NCBI RefSeq assembly: GCF_000576575.1
Contig: NZ_AWQS01000020.1
Coordinates: 1 to 36,736 of the forward strand
Reading direction: 5' to 3'
Source of the DNA: Intrasporangium chromatireducens Q5-1
GTDB lineage: Bacteria > Actinomycetota > Actinomycetes > Actinomycetales > Dermatophilaceae
DNA length: 36,736 nucleotides
Shown here: positions 23,159 through 31,152 of the stretch, in pieces
Layout of the letters: each line of letters opens with the position of its first letter
Numbering within the stretch: position 1 is the stretch's first letter
The notes under the pieces: model-generated
What the model was told of the DNA's origin: nothing
Databases searched by the model: none
What the model saw: only the letters and a program-made list of their open reading frames with translations
Translations under genes and position numbers: made by a program

Positions 23159-23164
23159 TAGGCT
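23159..23164 (+). promoter_or_regulatory. -10 box TAGGCT, leaderless promoter of the DUF72 gene
   Basis: TAGGCT ends 6 nt before ATG 23171, with no Shine-Dalgarno sequence between. Confidence 0.45.
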
Positions 23165-23170
23165 CCCGCC

Positions 23171-23998
23171 ATGAGCCGCTGCTGGGTCGGAGTGTCGGGG
23201 TGGCGCTACCCGAGATGGCGCGGTGACTTCTACCCCACCGGGCTGCGCCAGCGCGACGAGCTGACCTACACCTCCGAACGGATGCCGTCGGTCGAGATCA
23301 ACGGCTCGTTCTACTCCCTCCAGCGGCCGACCTCCTATGCGAGCTGGGCGGCGGCGACACCCGCCGACTTCGTCTTCGCCGTCAAGGGAGGCCGCTTCAT
23401 CACCCACCTGAAGCAGCTGCACGACGTCGACGCGCCGCTCGCGAACTTCTTCGCCTCCGGCGTGCTCGCGCTCGGCCGCAAGCTCGGCCCCGTGCTCTGG
23501 CAGCTGCCGGCCCGTATGCCGCTGAGCCCGGAGCGCCTGGACCGCTTCTTCACGCTCCTGCCGCGCACCCACGCCGAGGCGGCCGCCCTCGCGGCCCAGC
23601 ACGACGGCAAACTCGCCGAGGACCGGGTCCTGACCGACCTCGCGGCAGACGTCCGGCCGGACACCCCGATCCGGCACGCCCTCGAGCCGCGGCACCCGAG
23701 CTTCGAGACGGCCGAGGCGCGCGCCATCCTGGCGGAGCACGGGATCTGCATGGTCGTCGCCGACAGCGCCGGGGTCTGGCCGACGATGCCCGACGCGACG
23801 AGCAACTTCCGCTACGTGCGCCTACACGGCGAGACCGAGCTGTACGCCAGTGGCTACACCGACGCGTCGCTCGACCGCTGGGCCGAGCAGTGCCGGGCGT
23901 GGCTCGCCGACGGGCACGACACCTACGTCTACTTCGACAACGACGCGAAGGGCCACGCCCCGTTCGACGCCGTGCGCCTCCTCGACCGGCTCCGCTGA
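23171..23998 (+). CDS. DUF72 (YecE-like) TIM-barrel protein
   Basis: A 275-residue protein of the DUF72 family, which adopts a TIM-barrel fold of unknown activity. Family signatures are the N-terminal VGVSGWRYPRWRGDFYP, the second-strand VEINGSFYSLQRPTSYASWA, FVFAVKGGRFITHLKQL, LWQLPARMPLSPERL, HALEPRHPSF and the late YVRLHGETELYASGYTD plus YVYFDNDAKGHAPFDA. All conserved segments are intact and length is normal. It has its own predicted leaderless promoter, 27 nt after the CsoR-like gene. No substrate or partner can be stated. Confidence 0.9.
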   Translation: MSRCWVGVSGWRYPRWRGDFYPTGLRQRDELTYTSERMPSVEINGSFYSLQRPTSYASWAAATPADFVFAVKGGRFITHLKQLHDVDAPLANFFASGVLALGRKLGPVLWQLPARMPLSPERLDRFFTLLPRTHAEAAALAAQHDGKLAEDRVLTDLAADVRPDTPIRHALEPRHPSFETAEARAILAEHGICMVVADSAGVWPTMPDATSNFRYVRLHGETELYASGYTDASLDRWAEQCRAWLADGHDTYVYFDNDAKGHAPFDAVRLLDRLR

Positions 23999-24056
23999 GG
24001 CCGAGAGAGCCAGCTGGATCGGCAGGTCGCGTGCGCGCGGACCGGGCTCAGCAGCA

Positions 24057-24062
24057 TACGGT
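24057..24062 (+). promoter_or_regulatory. -10 box TACGGT, leaderless promoter of the AI-2E transporter gene
   Basis: TACGGT ends 6 nt before GTG 24069 and supports that start over the GTG two codons earlier. Confidence 0.45.
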
Positions 24063-24068
24063 GTGCAC

Positions 24069-25172
24069 GTGACCGACAAGACCACCGTGCCGCGCGGCAT
24101 CCGGGAGGCGAGCGAGTGGGCGTGGCGCCTGCTGCTCATCCTCGCCGGCCTCATCGCCCTCTACTTCGGGATCGGCTTCGTCTCCGAGGTGCTGATCCCC
24201 GTCGCGGTGGCGCTGCTGCTGACCGCGCTGCTGCGGCCCGTCGCGCTGCGGCTGCACCGGGTCATGCCGCTCGGTGGGGCGACCGGCCTCACCGTGCTCG
24301 GCACGATCGTCGTCGTCGGTGGGCTGCTCACCCTCGTCGGGACGCAGTTCACGAACGGGTTCGGCGACCTGACCGCCCAGGTCGCCGACGGCGTGAGCCA
24401 GATCCGCGACTGGATCCGCTCGACCTTCCACATCACCGACACTCAGTTCAACCAGTACTTCGACAGCATCAAGGACTCGATCAGCAAGTCGGGCGACCTC
24501 GGCGCGACCGCGGCCTCGATCGGCCTGACCGCGACCCACTTCCTGGCCGGCATCTTCATCGCCCTGTTCGCGCTCTTCTTCTTCCTCTACGACGGGCCGC
24601 GCATCTGGCACTGGGTCGTCCGGCTCTTCCCGCGGGGCGCCCGCCTGCGGGTCGACTCGTCCGGCGTCATCGCCTGGGACCAGCTGTCCGCCTTCGTCCG
24701 CGCGACGGTCATCGTCGCGGCCGTCGACGCGGTCGGCATCGCCCTCGGCGCGACGATCCTCAAGGTGCCGTTCGCCTTCGCGATCGGGGTGCTCGTCTTC
24801 ATCCTGTCGTTCATCCCGATCGTCGGTGCGCTGCTCTCCGGCGCCGTGGCCGTCCTGCTCGCGCTCGTCTCGCACGGCCCCGGCATCGCGCTGATCATGC
24901 TCGCCGTCGTCATCGGCGTCCAGCAGCTCGAGTCGCACGTGCTCCAGCCGTTCCTGCTCGGCCGCGCCGTCAGCGTCCACCCGCTCGCCGTCATCCTCGG
25001 CATCGCGACCGGCTCGATCATCGCCGGCATCGTCGGCGCCCTGCTCGCGGTCCCGACGATGGCCATCCTCAACGCGGTCGGCAAGCACCTGCTCTCCGAC
25101 GAGTCGGAGGCCCAGATCGACGCGGAGCTGAGCCGGTCGACGGAGGAGGGGCCGGCCCCGGCGAACGCCTGA
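24069..25172 (+). CDS. AI-2E family transporter (TqsA/PerM-like)
   Basis: A 367-residue polytopic membrane protein. It has two N-terminal helices at about 15-50 and a third near 70-90, and then the long soluble insertion (about 95-165; FGDLTAQVADGVSQIRDWIR) typical of the family. A central helix pair (THFLAGIFIALFALFFFLYD) and a C-terminal bundle with VLVFILSFIPIVGALLSGAV and GVQQLESHVLQPFLLGRAVS, the best-conserved family segment, follow. The tail is acidic and cytoplasmic. Family members have been linked to autoinducer export, Na+/H+ exchange and other fluxes, so the substrate is open. It is transcribed alone and ends 10 bp before the convergent glpR-like gene. Confidence 0.9.
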   Translation: MTDKTTVPRGIREASEWAWRLLLILAGLIALYFGIGFVSEVLIPVAVALLLTALLRPVALRLHRVMPLGGATGLTVLGTIVVVGGLLTLVGTQFTNGFGDLTAQVADGVSQIRDWIRSTFHITDTQFNQYFDSIKDSISKSGDLGATAASIGLTATHFLAGIFIALFALFFFLYDGPRIWHWVVRLFPRGARLRVDSSGVIAWDQLSAFVRATVIVAAVDAVGIALGATILKVPFAFAIGVLVFILSFIPIVGALLSGAVAVLLALVSHGPGIALIMLAVVIGVQQLESHVLQPFLLGRAVSVHPLAVILGIATGSIIAGIVGALLAVPTMAILNAVGKHLLSDESEAQIDAELSRSTEEGPAPANA

Positions 25173-25182
25173 GCGGCTCGCC

Positions 25183-26208
25183 TCAAAGGTTGGCCGCGCG
25201 GCGCACGAACAGCGCGCGCTCGTCGAGCTCCTCGGCCTCCTCGGCGAACTCCGGCGTCGCAAAGACGTCCGCCGGGACGCCGGCCGGGGTCAGGCGCGGC
25301 TCGGCCTTCGCCTTCATCGTGTAGGTCGGCGGGGGCACGGGCACGGGGTTCCAGGTGCCCTCGGGCGCCGGCGGCCCGGGCTGCGGTTGCGCGGGTTGCG
25401 GGGCAGGCGCCTTGGCCACGTCGCGGGCCAGCTCCGCCTCGAAGTCGTATGCCGCTGTGCGGGCTTCCCGACGGGCCGCACCGGCCGCAGCGACGGGCTC
25501 AGCAGTGGCGGGCTCGGCAGCCGCCGCCGGCTCGTGGCCGGTCGACTCCGTCGCAGCAGCGGGCTCGGGCGCGTGGATGACCTGGGTGTCGTCGCTCGTC
25601 AGCGGTCGGCCGCGGCGGGCCCGCTGGGGGCTGCGCGGCCCGCTGGGGTGATCGCCGGTGGAGCGCGTGGCGGCCGCCGCCTCGTCGTCGAGTCGGTCGG
25701 CCCGGGCCCGGTCGGCGCGCACCTCGAGCCGGAGCCAGACGAGGACGGCGACGAAGGTCAGGACGGCGAGCGGGACCGAGACCCACAGCAGGACGTGCAG
25801 GACGGCGAGCATGACGGCGGTCGGCACCCACAGCAGCGCCAGGAGCAGCAGGACGCCACGGAGCGTGCGCCGCCACCGGCTCACGGTCGGGACCGCGACC
25901 CGGAGCGGTGCCGGCCGCTGGTCACGCGGCTCGGGTCGGGCGGGGCCGGGGGCGGGTGAGCTGCTCATCGGGGCCACCTCTGCAGGGGTGCGGTGGGCGG
26001 TCGGGGTCACGCGTCGGGCCACCAGCGGCGAGCCGGGCGCGCCGCCCGCTGGCACGGGGCTGCGCTTCTCGAGGACGCGCATCGCCTCGGAGAACTGCTC
26101 GACGGTGTGGCTCGCGGCGGCGTCCTCCCGGCGGCGGATCCAGTGCTGGAGGAGGTAGACAGCCCAGGTCGCCACGATGACGACGAAGATGAGGCTACCG
26201 ACTTGCAC
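25183..26208 (-). CDS. GlpR/SepX-like divisome membrane protein
   Basis: A 341-residue protein with an N-terminal membrane helix (GSLIFVVIVATWAVYLLQHW) followed by the charged RRREDAAASHTVEQFSEAMR segment. Two adjacent central helices lie at about 115-160, followed by a long Ala/Pro/Glu-rich disordered region. The C-terminus is conserved-looking (DVFATPEFAEEAEELDERA). This topology and its location in the glp-moaC-mog-GNAT cluster match the actinobacterial GlpR/SepX family, membrane proteins of the division machinery that bind the MoeA-like Glp. The assignment rests on N-terminal motif, topology and synteny. GTG 26208 lies 7 nt after a TACGGT -10 box. Confidence 0.65.
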   Translation of the reverse strand: MQVGSLIFVVIVATWAVYLLQHWIRRREDAAASHTVEQFSEAMRVLEKRSPVPAGGAPGSPLVARRVTPTAHRTPAEVAPMSSSPAPGPARPEPRDQRPAPLRVAVPTVSRWRRTLRGVLLLLALLWVPTAVMLAVLHVLLWVSVPLAVLTFVAVLVWLRLEVRADRARADRLDDEAAAATRSTGDHPSGPRSPQRARRGRPLTSDDTQVIHAPEPAAATESTGHEPAAAAEPATAEPVAAAGAARREARTAAYDFEAELARDVAKAPAPQPAQPQPGPPAPEGTWNPVPVPPPTYTMKAKAEPRLTPAGVPADVFATPEFAEEAEELDERALFVRRAANL

Positions 26209-26215
26209 GGCACCA

Positions 26216-26221
26216 ACCGTA
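26216..26221 (-). promoter_or_regulatory. -10 box TACGGT, leaderless promoter of the glpR-like gene
   Basis: Minus-strand TACGGT ends 7 nt before GTG 26208. Just upstream, TGTGACGG occurs twice in tandem with one base between, a possible regulator site. Confidence 0.45.
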
Positions 26222-26278
26222 GGCCGTCACATCCGTCACACCATGCACATTCGTTGCGTGTCGCGCAAGACCGGGGCG

Positions 26279-26917
26279 TTATCGATCTGGCAACCGCCCT
26301 AGCAGCCCTCCAGGCCCCAGCTCCTCCACGGTCACCGCGAAGGTGCGGTGGTCGCGCCAGGCGTTGTCGATGTGGAGGAACCGGCGCCGGACTCCCTCGT
26401 CGCGCAGGCCGAGTCGGCGCACGACGCCCAGGGACCGCTCGTTGTCGAGCCGGATGTTGACCTCGACCCGGTGCAGGCCGGCGCCGTGCAGCGCGTGGTC
26501 GACGGCGAGCGCGACGGCTCGGGTGGCGATGCCCTGTCCGCCGGCCGACCGGTCCAGCCAGTAGCCCACGGCCGCCGACTGCTGCGCGCCGCGGACGATG
26601 CCGAAGATGTGCACCTGCCCGACGATGTGGCCGTGGACGTCGATGACCCACGGCAGCACGTGGTCGGCGCGGGCCTCCGCGTCGAGGTCCCTGACGAACT
26701 GCTTGAACGACACGGCGGGACGGGCCCGCACGCCGGGCGGCAGGGTCGGCTCCCACGGCTTGACGTGGCTCGCGTTGTCCGCGCGGATCCGGTGCCAGTC
26801 GTCCTCGTCGCCGATGCGCAACGGGCGCAGCGTGATCGGCGGCGTGCCCACCTCGTCGGTCAGCACCACCGGCCACGGCGCGTGCTTGCCGCGGGCTGGC
26901 CTCCAGTGCAGCTTCAC
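26279..26917 (-). CDS. GNAT acetyltransferase (RimJ/RimL type)
   Basis: A 212-residue acetyl-CoA-dependent N-acetyltransferase. It shows ITLRPLRIGDEDDWHRIRAD at the N-terminus, the beta-4 strand HIVGQVHIFGIVRG, the acetyl-CoA pyrophosphate loop RSAGGQGIATRAVALAVDHA (Q/R-x-x-G-x-G/A) and LHRVEVNIRLDNERSLGVVR with the RimJ-type NxxS motif. The last strand is RRFLHIDNAWRDHRTFAVT. RimJ/RimL relatives acetylate ribosomal-protein N-termini or small molecules; the substrate here is unknown. I start it at GTG 26917 because the longer frame would run into mog. It lies 19 nt after mog and is probably in the same transcript as mog, moaC and glp. Confidence 0.88.
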   Translation of the reverse strand: MKLHWRPARGKHAPWPVVLTDEVGTPPITLRPLRIGDEDDWHRIRADNASHVKPWEPTLPPGVRARPAVSFKQFVRDLDAEARADHVLPWVIDVHGHIVGQVHIFGIVRGAQQSAAVGYWLDRSAGGQGIATRAVALAVDHALHGAGLHRVEVNIRLDNERSLGVVRRLGLRDEGVRRRFLHIDNAWRDHRTFAVTVEELGPGGLLGRLPDR

Positions 26918-26936
26918 GACCCGATGCCCCGGCCCG

Positions 26937-27446
26937 TCAGGCGCTCTCGTGGTCGCTGCCGGGGATCTGGACGAGGATGTGGCCGAGGACCTGCTCGAGG
27001 ACCTCGAGGGCATCGCTGACGGCGCCCTTGGAGCCGGGGAGGTTCGCGACGAAGGTGCGCCCCGCGAGGCCGGTGAGACCGCGCGAGAGCATCGCCGTGG
27101 GGACCCCCTTGGCGATCCCGGCCGCCCGCAGCGCCTCGGCGACGCCCGGCACGAGCAGGTCGAGCAGGGGTGCGGTCATCTCGGGCGTCTGGTCGGTCGG
27201 GGTCAGTCCGGTCCCGCCGGAGGTGAGAACGAGGTCCGGCTCCGAGGCCAGGGCGACGCGCAGGGCGCGGCCGAACTCGTCACCGTCCGGGACGACGATC
27301 GGGTCGGGGACGGTGAAGCCCCACTCGCGGAGCCGGTCGACGAGGACCGGGCCGGACCGGTCGGGGTAGGTCCCTCGAGCGGCCCGGGTCGAGGCGACGA
27401 GGACGACGGCGCGGCGGTCGTCCCCGATCTGGCTCTTGTCACTCAC
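26937..27446 (-). CDS. mog: Molybdopterin adenylyltransferase (MogA/MoaB family)
   Basis: A 169-residue member of the MoCF fold that adenylates molybdopterin before Mo insertion. Visible motifs are AVVLVASTRAARGTYPDRSG (N-terminal strand and the catalytic-loop Asp), IVVPDGDE, DLVLTSGGTGLTPTDQTPEM with the signature TSGGTG, and a late RTFVANLPGSKGAVSDALEV. It overlaps moaC by 8 bp. Together with moaC and the MoeA-like gene it suggests Moco synthesis or a housekeeping remnant of it, since moaA, moaD and moaE are not in the window. MogA and MoaB types are hard to separate at this resolution. Confidence 0.9.
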   Translation of the reverse strand: MSDKSQIGDDRRAVVLVASTRAARGTYPDRSGPVLVDRLREWGFTVPDPIVVPDGDEFGRALRVALASEPDLVLTSGGTGLTPTDQTPEMTAPLLDLLVPGVAEALRAAGIAKGVPTAMLSRGLTGLAGRTFVANLPGSKGAVSDALEVLEQVLGHILVQIPGSDHESA

Positions 27447-27918
27447 TCCAGTCTCCTGAGCGTCCGCCGGACTTGGCCGTGACCCGCACGTCGGTGATCC
27501 GGCCGTGCTTGTCCACGGCCTTGACCATATCGATGAGGGCGAGCGCCGCGACGGTGACGGCGGTCAGCGCCTCCATCTCGATGCCGGTCCGGTCGGCGGT
27601 GCGGACCGTCGCGGTGACCGAGACGCCGTCGTCGTCGACCGCGAGATCGACCTCGACGCCGTGCACGGCGATCGGGTGAGCCAGCGGGATGAGGTCGGGC
27701 GTGCGCTTCACCGCCTGGATGCCGGCGATCCGGGCCACCGCGAGCGCGTCGCCCTTCGGGACGTTCCCCTCGCGCAGGGCCGCCACCGCGGTGGGGCCGA
27801 GGACCACCCGGCCCGCCGCGCTGGCCTGCCGGGCCGTCACCGCCTTGGCCGAGACGTCGACCATGTGGGCGGTGCCGTCGCCACGCACGTGGGTCAGGCG
27901 CGGGCTGTCCGCCGTCAC
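27439..27918 (-). CDS. moaC: Cyclic pyranopterin monophosphate synthase MoaC
   Basis: MoaC converts the MoaA product to cyclic pyranopterin monophosphate, the first Moco intermediate. The 159-residue protein shows AHMVDVSAKAVTARQASA, KGDALAVARIAGIQAVKRTP with a catalytic Lys, the LIPLAHPI motif (usually LIPLCHPI) with the catalytic His, EMEALTAVTVAALALIDM and VKAVDKHGRI near the end. The Cys-to-Ala change in the HPI motif is not at a catalytic position. Its start overlaps the glp stop (ATGA) and its end overlaps mog. Confidence 0.93.
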   Translation of the reverse strand: MTADSPRLTHVRGDGTAHMVDVSAKAVTARQASAAGRVVLGPTAVAALREGNVPKGDALAVARIAGIQAVKRTPDLIPLAHPIAVHGVEVDLAVDDDGVSVTATVRTADRTGIEMEALTAVTVAALALIDMVKAVDKHGRITDVRVTAKSGGRSGDWSE

Positions 27919-29153
27919 GAGCAGACCTCTCCGTCGAGCAGGACGACCTCCACCTGGTCACCGGCCGCGACGGTGGTCACCGCCGCGGGGATGACGAGCA
28001 GGGCGTTGGCCCGGGACAGGTCGGCGATGAAGTGCGACCCCTGGCCGGCGACCGGCTCCGCGACGAGGTGACCAGCGGCGTCACGGGTCACGACCGCGCG
28101 GGCGAACTGCTCGCGCCCCGCCGGCGAGCGCATCGCCGTGGTGACGATCGCCGGGTGGACCGGACGCACCTCCGGCTCGAGCCCCATCAACCGGCGCAGG
28201 GCCGGCCGCACGAACACCTCGAAAGAGACGTAGGACGAGACCGGGTTGCCCGGCAGGGCGAAGAGTGGCACCCGGCGCCGCGTCGAGGACTCGATGACGT
28301 GGCCGAAGCCCTGCGGCTTGCCCGGCTGCATGGCCACCGAGACGAAGTCGACGCCCTTGTCCTTGAGCGCGGACTTGACGACGTCGTAAGCGCCCATCGA
28401 CACGCCGCCGGTCGTCACGATGGCGTCGGCGCGCCCCATCGCCTCGTCGAGCGCCCGGATCAGCGCGTCGTCGTCATCGCCCACGGCCGGCAGGATCTCG
28501 GCGGTCGCCCCGGCCGCGACGGCGGCGGCCTGCAGCATCGTGGAGTTGGAGTCGTGGATCTGCCCGGGTGCGAGCGGCTCTCCCGGCGGGACGAGCTCGT
28601 CCCCGGTCGGGACGACGAGGACGTGGGGGCGCCGGTGGACGACGCACTCGGCGTGCCCGCTCGCGGCGATGAGGGCCACGGTCCGCGGCCCGACGACGTT
28701 GCCGGCCCACGCGACGGCGGTGCCGGCACGGACGTCCTCGCCGCGGCGCCGGACGAACTGGCCGGGCGCCACCGCGGCCCGGCAGGTGACGACGCCGTCG
28801 GGGGCACCGTCGGTCTGCTCCACCGGGATGACCGCGTCGGCGCCGGCCGGCAGGGGAGCCCCGGTCATGATGCGGGCGGCCTCCCCCGGGCCGACCTCCA
28901 CGTCCCTCGCCACTCCCGCTGCGAGCTCACCGACGATGCGCAGCTCGACCGGCTCACGGTCCGCGCCCTCGAGCGAGGCGGCCTGGACGGCATACCCGTC
29001 CATCGAGGAGTTGTCGAAGCCGGGCAGGTCGACCGCCGCCGTCACGTCCTCGGCGAGGACGAGGCCGACGGCCTCGGCGAGCGGCACCCGCTGGCGCTGC
29101 GCGACCTTCAGCTCGTCGAGGATGGTGTCGAGGTGTTCCTTCGCGGTCCGCAT
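27915..29153 (-). CDS. MoeA-like protein, candidate Glp (gephyrin-like)
   Basis: The 412 residues follow MoeA throughout: LAEDVTAAVDLPGFDNSSMD in domain 1, AARIMTGAPLPAGADAVIPV, TGDELVPPGE, VTTGGVSMGAYDVVKSALK (the MoCF binding loop) and LFALPGNPVSSYVSFEVFVR, ending in the beta-rich domain IV. MoeA inserts molybdate into adenylated molybdopterin. In corynebacteria a MoeA paralogue encoded near ugp and a GlpR-type membrane protein has instead become the division protein Glp. The same neighbourhood here makes a Glp role likely, and both functions may coexist. ATG 29153 lies 2 bp after ugp; the longer frame has no support. Confidence 0.85.
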   Translation of the reverse strand: MRTAKEHLDTILDELKVAQRQRVPLAEAVGLVLAEDVTAAVDLPGFDNSSMDGYAVQAASLEGADREPVELRIVGELAAGVARDVEVGPGEAARIMTGAPLPAGADAVIPVEQTDGAPDGVVTCRAAVAPGQFVRRRGEDVRAGTAVAWAGNVVGPRTVALIAASGHAECVVHRRPHVLVVPTGDELVPPGEPLAPGQIHDSNSTMLQAAAVAAGATAEILPAVGDDDDALIRALDEAMGRADAIVTTGGVSMGAYDVVKSALKDKGVDFVSVAMQPGKPQGFGHVIESSTRRRVPLFALPGNPVSSYVSFEVFVRPALRRLMGLEPEVRPVHPAIVTTAMRSPAGREQFARAVVTRDAAGHLVAEPVAGQGSHFIADLSRANALLVIPAAVTTVAAGDQVEVVLLDGEVCS

Positions 29154-29155
29154 GC

Positions 29156-30535
29156 TCACGCCTCTCCGAGAACGGTGCCGTCGGGCACCTGGTCGACACC
29201 CTCGACGCGCACGTCGCCGACGCACCGGACGTCGCGGCCGAAGGTCACGTCACCTCGCACCGTCAGGCTGGTGCACTCACGCAGCGAGGGGACGCCGTGG
29301 GGGAAGTGGTCGTCGAAGGCCGGGATGAGCTTGAACCACATGTCGTCGAGGTCGACGAACGGCTCGGGCCCCGTCCGCGCCGCGACGACCCGATAGTCGT
29401 CGTCGAGGCGGAAGAAGTCGGAGCGCATGACGAGCAGGTCGTTCGTCGTCTTGACCGGGCGGAAGCGGGTGCGGGGCACGAGGAGGGCCTCGGACCGCTC
29501 GAAGATCTCGATGGCCCCGCCCATGGCGGACTCGAGCTGGACGACGCGCGTCGACGACGTGTCGGTGGGGTCGACGGTCTTGCGGTTGATGATGATCGGC
29601 AGCCCGAGCACGCCCTTGCGCTGCGCCATCCGCCGGTCGAGGGCCTCGAGGTTGATCCAGATGTTGTTGGCGTGGAACGTCGAGTGCCGCTCGATGTCGC
29701 GGAAGTACTCCTCCTCGCCCGGATAGACCATGGCGAGGTCGCGCAGGACGAGCCGCCCGTCCGCCTTGCGGACGGCGAGGTGGCCGCCCTTGCGGTCGCT
29801 CGCGGTGCGCTCGCAGACCTCGGCGACATAGGGCAGGTCGTGGTCGACCATCCAGCCTGCGACGTCGGGGTCGCACGTCGCGCCGAGGTTGTCGGCGTTG
29901 GAGATGAAGACGTAGCGGATGCCCCGGTCGAGCAGGGTCTCGATGAGTCCGGAGGTCATCATCGACACGAACACGTCGCCGTGCCCGGGCGGGCACCACT
30001 CGAGCTCGGGGTCGGCGGGCCAGTCGACCGGGCGCAGGTCACGGGCGCGCAGCTTCGGCTCGGCGTTCTGGAGGAACTCGAGCGACACCCCCTCGATCTC
30101 CAGGTCGGGATAGGCCCGCAGCGCCTCGAGCGTCTCGGCGGAGGTGCGGAACGAGTTCATGAAGATGAGCGGCACGTCGACGCCCCAGCGCTTGCGCAGC
30201 GCGAGGGTCTGCTGGGCGATGATGTCGAGGAAGCTGAGGCCGCCGACGACGGGCAGCGCCGACTTCGCGCCGTTCATCCCCATCGTCGTGCCGAGGCCGC
30301 CGTTGAGCTTGACGATCGCCGTCTGCGACAGCGCGTGTCGGGCCATCTCGTCGGTCACCGTGACCGCCTGCAGGCGCTGGATCTCGCCGAGCGGCTCGAT
30401 CGTCGCCTCGGGGATGACGCCGAGGGCGCCGTCCTCCAGCTGGTGGTAGTAGTGCCGGAACACACGGATGGCCTCGTTGCTGATTCCCCGCGCGCGCATG
30501 CGGTCGATCGACTGGCGTAGCCCCTCGTCGCTCAT
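29156..30535 (-). CDS. UTP-glucose-1-phosphate uridylyltransferase, UDPGP (eukaryote-like) family
   Basis: This enzyme makes UDP-glucose from UTP and glucose 1-phosphate for glycan and cell-wall synthesis. At 459 residues it is not the 290-300-residue bacterial GalU type. It has the UDPGP signature KLNGGLGTTMGMNGAKSALP (nucleotide loop), FMNSFRTSAETLEAL, WCPPGHGDVFVSM, YVFISNADNLGATCD (metal-binding Asp) and KGGHLAVRK, then FHANNIWINLEAL, with a left-handed beta-helix-like C-terminus (LTVRGDVTFGRDVRCVGDVR). The last part could mediate oligomerisation. A TAAAGT -10 lies 6 nt before the ATG, so it is probably leaderless. It heads the block running to the GNAT gene. Confidence 0.92.
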   Translation of the reverse strand: MSDEGLRQSIDRMRARGISNEAIRVFRHYYHQLEDGALGVIPEATIEPLGEIQRLQAVTVTDEMARHALSQTAIVKLNGGLGTTMGMNGAKSALPVVGGLSFLDIIAQQTLALRKRWGVDVPLIFMNSFRTSAETLEALRAYPDLEIEGVSLEFLQNAEPKLRARDLRPVDWPADPELEWCPPGHGDVFVSMMTSGLIETLLDRGIRYVFISNADNLGATCDPDVAGWMVDHDLPYVAEVCERTASDRKGGHLAVRKADGRLVLRDLAMVYPGEEEYFRDIERHSTFHANNIWINLEALDRRMAQRKGVLGLPIIINRKTVDPTDTSSTRVVQLESAMGGAIEIFERSEALLVPRTRFRPVKTTNDLLVMRSDFFRLDDDYRVVAARTGPEPFVDLDDMWFKLIPAFDDHFPHGVPSLRECTSLTVRGDVTFGRDVRCVGDVRVEGVDQVPDGTVLGEA

Positions 30536-30541
30536 GGACTC

Positions 30542-30551
30542 ACTTTACGAT
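30542..30551. promoter_or_regulatory. Overlapping back-to-back -10 boxes of divergent leaderless genes
   Basis: Minus-strand TAAAGT (30547-30542) lies 6 nt before the ugp ATG. Plus-strand TACGAT (30546-30551) lies 7 nt before GTG 30559. The boxes share two bases, and only 23 bp separate the two start codons. Confidence 0.5.
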
Positions 30552-30558
30552 GGGGCCC

Positions 30559-31152
30559 GTGAGCGCGAAGGCGGACGTCCGGCGGGCCGCGCGCGTGCGC
30601 CGTCGTGGCCTCGCCGCCGACCTCGACCGCGAGGCGGCCGCCGAGGCCATCGCCACCACGGTGCTGCGGATCGTCCCAGCGGGCGCCCGCACAGCGGCAT
30701 ACCTCTCCCTCCCGGAGGAACCACCCACGGGCCGGCTCGTCGACGCCCTCCTCGAGGCCGGGCACGAGGTCATCGTGCCCATCACGCTCGGCGACTTCAC
30801 GCTCGAGTGGACGTATGCCGCTCACGGCGCGGTCGCGGACGTGGCCCGCGTCGCGCGCGGGACCGTCCCCGAGGGGACGGCCGTGCTCGGCCCGGAGGCG
30901 CTCGCGACGTGCGGGCTCATCGTCGTGCCGGGGCTCGTCGTCGACACGCGCGGGGCCCGGCTCGGCCAGGGCGGCGGCTGCTACGACCGCGCGCTGCGCC
31001 ACCGGCGCCCGGGCACGCCGGTCGTCGCGTTGCTCCACGAGGGCGAGGAAAGCGAGGAGCTGCTGCCGCTCGAGGCGCACGACCAGCTCGTCGACGGCTA
31101 CGTCACGACGAGCGGGCGGCTCGTGTGGCTCAGGGGCGAGCCACCGGGCTGA
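30559..31152 (+). CDS. 5-formyltetrahydrofolate cyclo-ligase
   Basis: This ATP-dependent enzyme returns 5-formyl-THF to the folate pool as 5,10-methenyl-THF. The 197-residue protein shows the usual plan: a basic N-terminal helix (SAKADVRRAARVRRRGL), TAAYLSLPEEPPTGRLVDAL, EVIVPITLGDFTLEW, LIVVPGLVVDTRGARLGQGGG followed by CYDRAL (the substrate and ATP-loop signature usually GGGYYDR; here GGGCYDR) and a final domain VVALLHEGEE. The Tyr-to-Cys change in the signature is unusual. GTG 30559 is chosen over ATG 30550 because of the -10 position. Its stop overlaps the convergent acylase gene by 23 bp. Confidence 0.9.
   Translation: MSAKADVRRAARVRRRGLAADLDREAAAEAIATTVLRIVPAGARTAAYLSLPEEPPTGRLVDALLEAGHEVIVPITLGDFTLEWTYAAHGAVADVARVARGTVPEGTAVLGPEALATCGLIVVPGLVVDTRGARLGQGGGCYDRALRHRRPGTPVVALLHEGEESEELLPLEAHDQLVDGYVTTSGRLVWLRGEPPG

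Noticed and set aside
22836-23740. Minus-strand open frame across the CsoR-like and DUF72 genes
   Set aside because: Both genes on the plus strand have clear family motifs; the antisense product has none.
25150-25195. Short GC hairpin between the AI-2E transporter and glpR-like genes as terminator
   Set aside because: The stem is short with a bulge and has no T-run on either strand, so it is too weak to annotate.
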